This document shows, in pieces, positions 6,356 to 8,563 of a DNA stretch of 8,563 nt. A model generated the notes under the pieces. It saw only the letters and a list, made by a program, of their open reading frames with translations. It did no database searches and was not told the DNA's origin. The stretch's first letter is position 1; each line of letters begins with the position of its first letter. The DNA is from Pseudomonadota bacterium. Lineage in GTDB: Bacteria; Pseudomonadota; Alphaproteobacteria; Rhizobiales; Xanthobacteraceae. The translations under genes and the position numbers were made by a program. The stretch is taken from contig JAEZBA010000292.1 of NCBI GenBank assembly GCA_023430245.1, positions 1 through 8,563 of the forward strand, written 5' to 3'.

Positions 6356-7983
6356 CCACCGCCCGTGACTCGCTGCGCGAGGCGGCGGCGCATGAAATCT
6401 TCCGGATCGCGCTGGAGGGTCTGGCCGATCGCATGCAGGATTCGCTGTTGCGCGCGGCCTGCTCGGTGGTTGCTCGCGAGGGAATGGACTGCGCGGCGGC
6501 CTTGTTCCTGCCGGACGGCCGGGTGCTGGCGCAGGCTAGCTCGCTGCCGTTGCTGCTGGGCGGCATGATCCCGGCCGTGCGCGGCATCCTCGACCGATTT
6601 CCGGCGCAGACCATGCAGGACGGCGACGGATTTCTGCAGAACGATCCGTGGTCCGGCGGCACCCATCTGCCGGACATTATCATTGTGCGGCCGGTACGCG
6701 TGCAGGACCGGACCGTCGCGCTGGCGGCGACCATTCTGCATCACCAGGATGTCGGCGGGCTGGCCGCAGGCTCGGTCCCGCCCGATGCCCGCGAGATCTT
6801 CCAGGAGGGCCTTCGAATTCCGCCGGTGCAGTGGCGCCGTTCCGGCACGGAAGATGCAAGTATCGCTGCCATCCTGGCTGCCAACAGCCGTGCCCCCGAT
6901 CTCCTGAATGGGGACCTTGGGGCGCAATGGGCTGCGGTTTCGCTGGGCGCGCGCGAGGTCGGAGACTTGGTTCAATCGATGGGCAGACCGGCATTCGCTC
7001 GTGCAAGCGACGCGCTGATCGACCATGCCCGCCAGATGACCGAAGACGCGCTCGGCTGCCTGCCCGACGGCGTCGCCATCGCCGATGATGCCCTCGACGG
7101 CGATGGATTGAGCGACACGCCCGTCCCGCTGCGCGTGACCCTGCGCAAGACCGGCGGCGCCCGAAAGCCCCATCTGGAGATCGATTTCGAAGGCTCCGCG
7201 CCGCAAACCCAGGGCCCGGTCAATGCCGCGCCGTCCGGGCTGCTTGCCGCAACCTTCGCGGTGCTGCGGCATCTGGCGCCGGATGCGCCGGCCAATCACG
7301 GCATGCTCGGGCCGATTACGCTCAAACTGCCCGCCGGCAGCGTGGTCAACCCGCGCTTCCCCGCCGCGGTGAATGCCCGCACTGCGACTGTGAAACTCGC
7401 CTGCAACGCCATGCTCGCCGCCTTGTCCCGCCTCGGCGAACCGGAAGACGCCGTCGCCTCCAATGGCGGCGTGGCCGTGGTGCTCTCCGCCGGCGGCCGC
7501 GACAATGCCGGCCGCAACTGGTTCTTCACCGAGATCATCGCCAGCGGCTCCGGCGGCGGGCCGGCTGGTCCGGGCGTGCCGGGAATCTCCACCGATGTCA
7601 GCAATGCCCGCAATGTGCCGGTGGAAATGCTGGAGATCGCGGCGCCGATCCAGGTCGAGACCACAACGCGCCGGCGCGGATCGGGCGGCGCCGGCCTGCA
7701 TCCCGGCGGCGATGGCGTTCGGCGCGTCTACCGGCTGCTGGAAGGCTCGGCCATGGTGTCTTATCGCGGCGAGCGGCATAGCCGCGGCGCCCCCGGCGCG
7801 CTGGGCGGTGGCGATGGCGCGCCATCCGCAGCCTTCGTCGAAAGGCACGCTGGCGGTATCGAAACACTTGCCTCGAAGGCCCGCTTTGTCTGGAATGCGG
7901 GCGACAAACTGATCATCGAAACGGCGGGCGGCGGCGGTTGGCGCGCGCTCCCCGACAATCCGAACATCCCGAACCAGGAGTAG
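6352..7983 (+). CDS. hyuB: Hydantoinase B/oxoprolinase family protein (HyuB)
   Basis: Second subunit (543 aa, typical) of the ATP-dependent hydantoinase/oxoprolinase; it is believed to carry the metal-dependent hydrolysis step on the intermediate activated by HyuA. Seen: the family signatures NDPWSGGTHLPD (97-108), HHQDVGG (130-136) with likely metal-binding His/Asp residues, EIFQEGLRIPP from 148, a VNAAPSG / NHGMLGPI / VVNPRFPAAVNART block in the middle, and the C-terminal glycine-rich ETAGGGGW from 523. The start at 6352 overlaps the hyuA stop as ATGA, the classic sign of translational coupling and of a 1:1 partner. An upstream in-frame ATG at 6295 lies inside hyuA and is not supported. The gene ends 3 nt before the solute-binding protein gene. 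Split A and B subunits are the common bacterial form; eukaryotic oxoprolinase fuses them. The substrate could be a hydantoin, 5-oxoproline or another cyclic amide. Confidence 0.93.
   Translation: MTTARDSLREAAAHEIFRIALEGLADRMQDSLLRAACSVVAREGMDCAAALFLPDGRVLAQASSLPLLLGGMIPAVRGILDRFPAQTMQDGDGFLQNDPWSGGTHLPDIIIVRPVRVQDRTVALAATILHHQDVGGLAAGSVPPDAREIFQEGLRIPPVQWRRSGTEDASIAAILAANSRAPDLLNGDLGAQWAAVSLGAREVGDLVQSMGRPAFARASDALIDHARQMTEDALGCLPDGVAIADDALDGDGLSDTPVPLRVTLRKTGGARKPHLEIDFEGSAPQTQGPVNAAPSGLLAATFAVLRHLAPDAPANHGMLGPITLKLPAGSVVNPRFPAAVNARTATVKLACNAMLAALSRLGEPEDAVASNGGVAVVLSAGGRDNAGRNWFFTEIIASGSGGGPAGPGVPGISTDVSNARNVPVEMLEIAAPIQVETTTRRRGSGGAGLHPGGDGVRRVYRLLEGSAMVSYRGERHSRGAPGALGGGDGAPSAAFVERHAGGIETLASKARFVWNAGDKLIIETAGGGGWRALPDNPNIPNQE
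7976..7980 (+). promoter_or_regulatory. Ribosome binding site of the solute-binding protein gene
   Basis: AGGAG within the last codons of hyuB, 6 nt before the ATG at 7987. It supports that start over the in-frame ATG at 8008. Confidence 0.7.
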
Positions 7984-7986
7984 GAC

Positions 7987-8563
7987 ATGCTGACCCGTCG
8001 CGATATCATGAGAGCCGGATTAAAGGGCCTGGCGGGCCTGGCCGTCCTGACGATGACGTTCGCCGCGGCGCAGGCGCAAACCTGGCCGTCGCAGAACATC
8101 CGGATTGTGGTGCCCTTCCCGCCGGGGGGGAGCACCGACGTGCTGGCCCGCAGGCTTTCCGAAGGCTTGCGCGAACGCCTCGGCCAGACCGTGATCGTGG
8201 AAAACCGCGCCGGCGCCGGCGGCACCATCGGCTCGGAATTCGTCGCGAAATCAGCGCCCGACGGCTACACTTTGCTGATGGGCGTGACCGGCTCGCATGG
8301 CGTCGCGCCGAGCCTCTATCCCAATCTCGGCTACCAGCCGCTGCGCGACTTCGCGCCGATCTCGCTCCTGGTATCGGCGCCGCTGGTCCTGGTGGTGAAC
8401 CCCGAGGTGCCGGCCAAGACGCTGAAGGACTTCATCGCGCTGGCCAAGGCGCAGCCCGACACCCTGACCTACGGCACGCCCGGCAACGGCACCTCTATGC
8501 ATCTCACCGGCGTGACCTTCGACCTGCAGGCCGGCACCAAGCTCGTCCATGTCCCCTATAAGG
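7987..8563 (+). CDS. Tripartite tricarboxylate transporter substrate-binding protein (Bug/TctC family), partial
   Basis: Periplasmic solute-binding protein, cut by the window end; the first 192 codons of a protein normally near 320 aa are present. Bug proteins bind small carboxylates, amino acids or nicotinate-like compounds for a TctAB membrane pair, or act as sensors. Seen by direct translation from 7987: a leader with TRRDIM at 3-8, a hydrophobic stretch and AQA before Gln31, so export is expected. The RR pair allows a Tat route, though it could also be Sec. Then come the family motifs PFPPGGSTD at 43-51, VENRAGAGGTIG at 71-82, PDGYTLLMG from 91, YGTPGNGTSMHL and VHVPYK at the edge. It lies 3 nt after hyuB with a good ribosome binding site, so it is very likely in the same operon and supplies the ligand for the upstream enzymes. 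No TctA/TctB genes are seen in the window. Confidence 0.92.
   Translation, partial: MLTRRDIMRAGLKGLAGLAVLTMTFAAAQAQTWPSQNIRIVVPFPPGGSTDVLARRLSEGLRERLGQTVIVENRAGAGGTIGSEFVAKSAPDGYTLLMGVTGSHGVAPSLYPNLGYQPLRDFAPISLLVSAPLVLVVNPEVPAKTLKDFIALAKAQPDTLTYGTPGNGTSMHLTGVTFDLQAGTKLVHVPYK

Noticed and set aside
6043..7848. Long open frame (601 codons) on the minus strand opposite hyuA and hyuB
   Set aside because: It runs against two well-supported genes and shows low-complexity composition with no domain; an antisense shadow.
7938..8561. Plus-strand open frame of 207 codons over the start of the solute-binding protein
   Set aside because: It is the shifted-frame shadow of the Bug protein, whose own frame has a good ribosome binding site, a signal peptide and the family motifs.

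Overview
This is a GC-rich chromosomal segment, most likely from an alphaproteobacterium of the Rhizobiales type (Bradyrhizobium/Xanthobacteraceae-like). That placement is inferred from base composition, from the family mix (IorAB-type molybdenum hydroxylase, split HyuA/HyuB hydantoinase, tripartite-tricarboxylate-transporter binding protein) and from the Tat-type leaders. A betaproteobacterium cannot be excluded. The window holds six protein genes, no RNA genes, no CRISPR array and no recognisable mobile element.

Layout. On the minus strand, reading right to left, a two-gene unit encodes an IorA-like [2Fe-2S] subunit (2699 to 2247) and an IorB-like molybdopterin subunit with a Tat leader (2235 to 37). 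Together they form a periplasmic xanthine-oxidase-family hydroxylase or dehydrogenase. The 36 bases left of it hold nothing I can call. A region of about 294 bases (2700-2993) separates it from a divergent plus-strand unit of four tightly packed genes: a DadA-like FAD oxidoreductase (2994-4241), hydantoinase/oxoprolinase subunit A (4250-6355), subunit B (6352-7983, ATGA overlap with A) and a Bug/TctC-type periplasmic solute-binding protein (from 7987, cut by the right edge).

The divergent region carries the regulatory signals I can see: a candidate promoter for the iorA-like gene, an array of TTTTGATCG-type half-sites in inverted orientation over it, and a 10-bp hairpin shortly before the dadA-like start. 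No terminator was seen.

How the genes could work together (inference). The solute-binding protein captures a substrate. The ATP-dependent HyuAB enzyme opens a cyclic amide (lactam, hydantoin or oxoproline-like ring). The DadA-like flavoprotein oxidises the released amino acid or secondary amine. The divergent molybdenum enzyme could hydroxylate a carbon next to a ring nitrogen, which would create the cyclic amide that HyuAB opens. This would be a coherent N-heterocycle or cyclic-amide catabolic locus, but neither the substrate nor the co-regulation of the two units is proven by the sequence.
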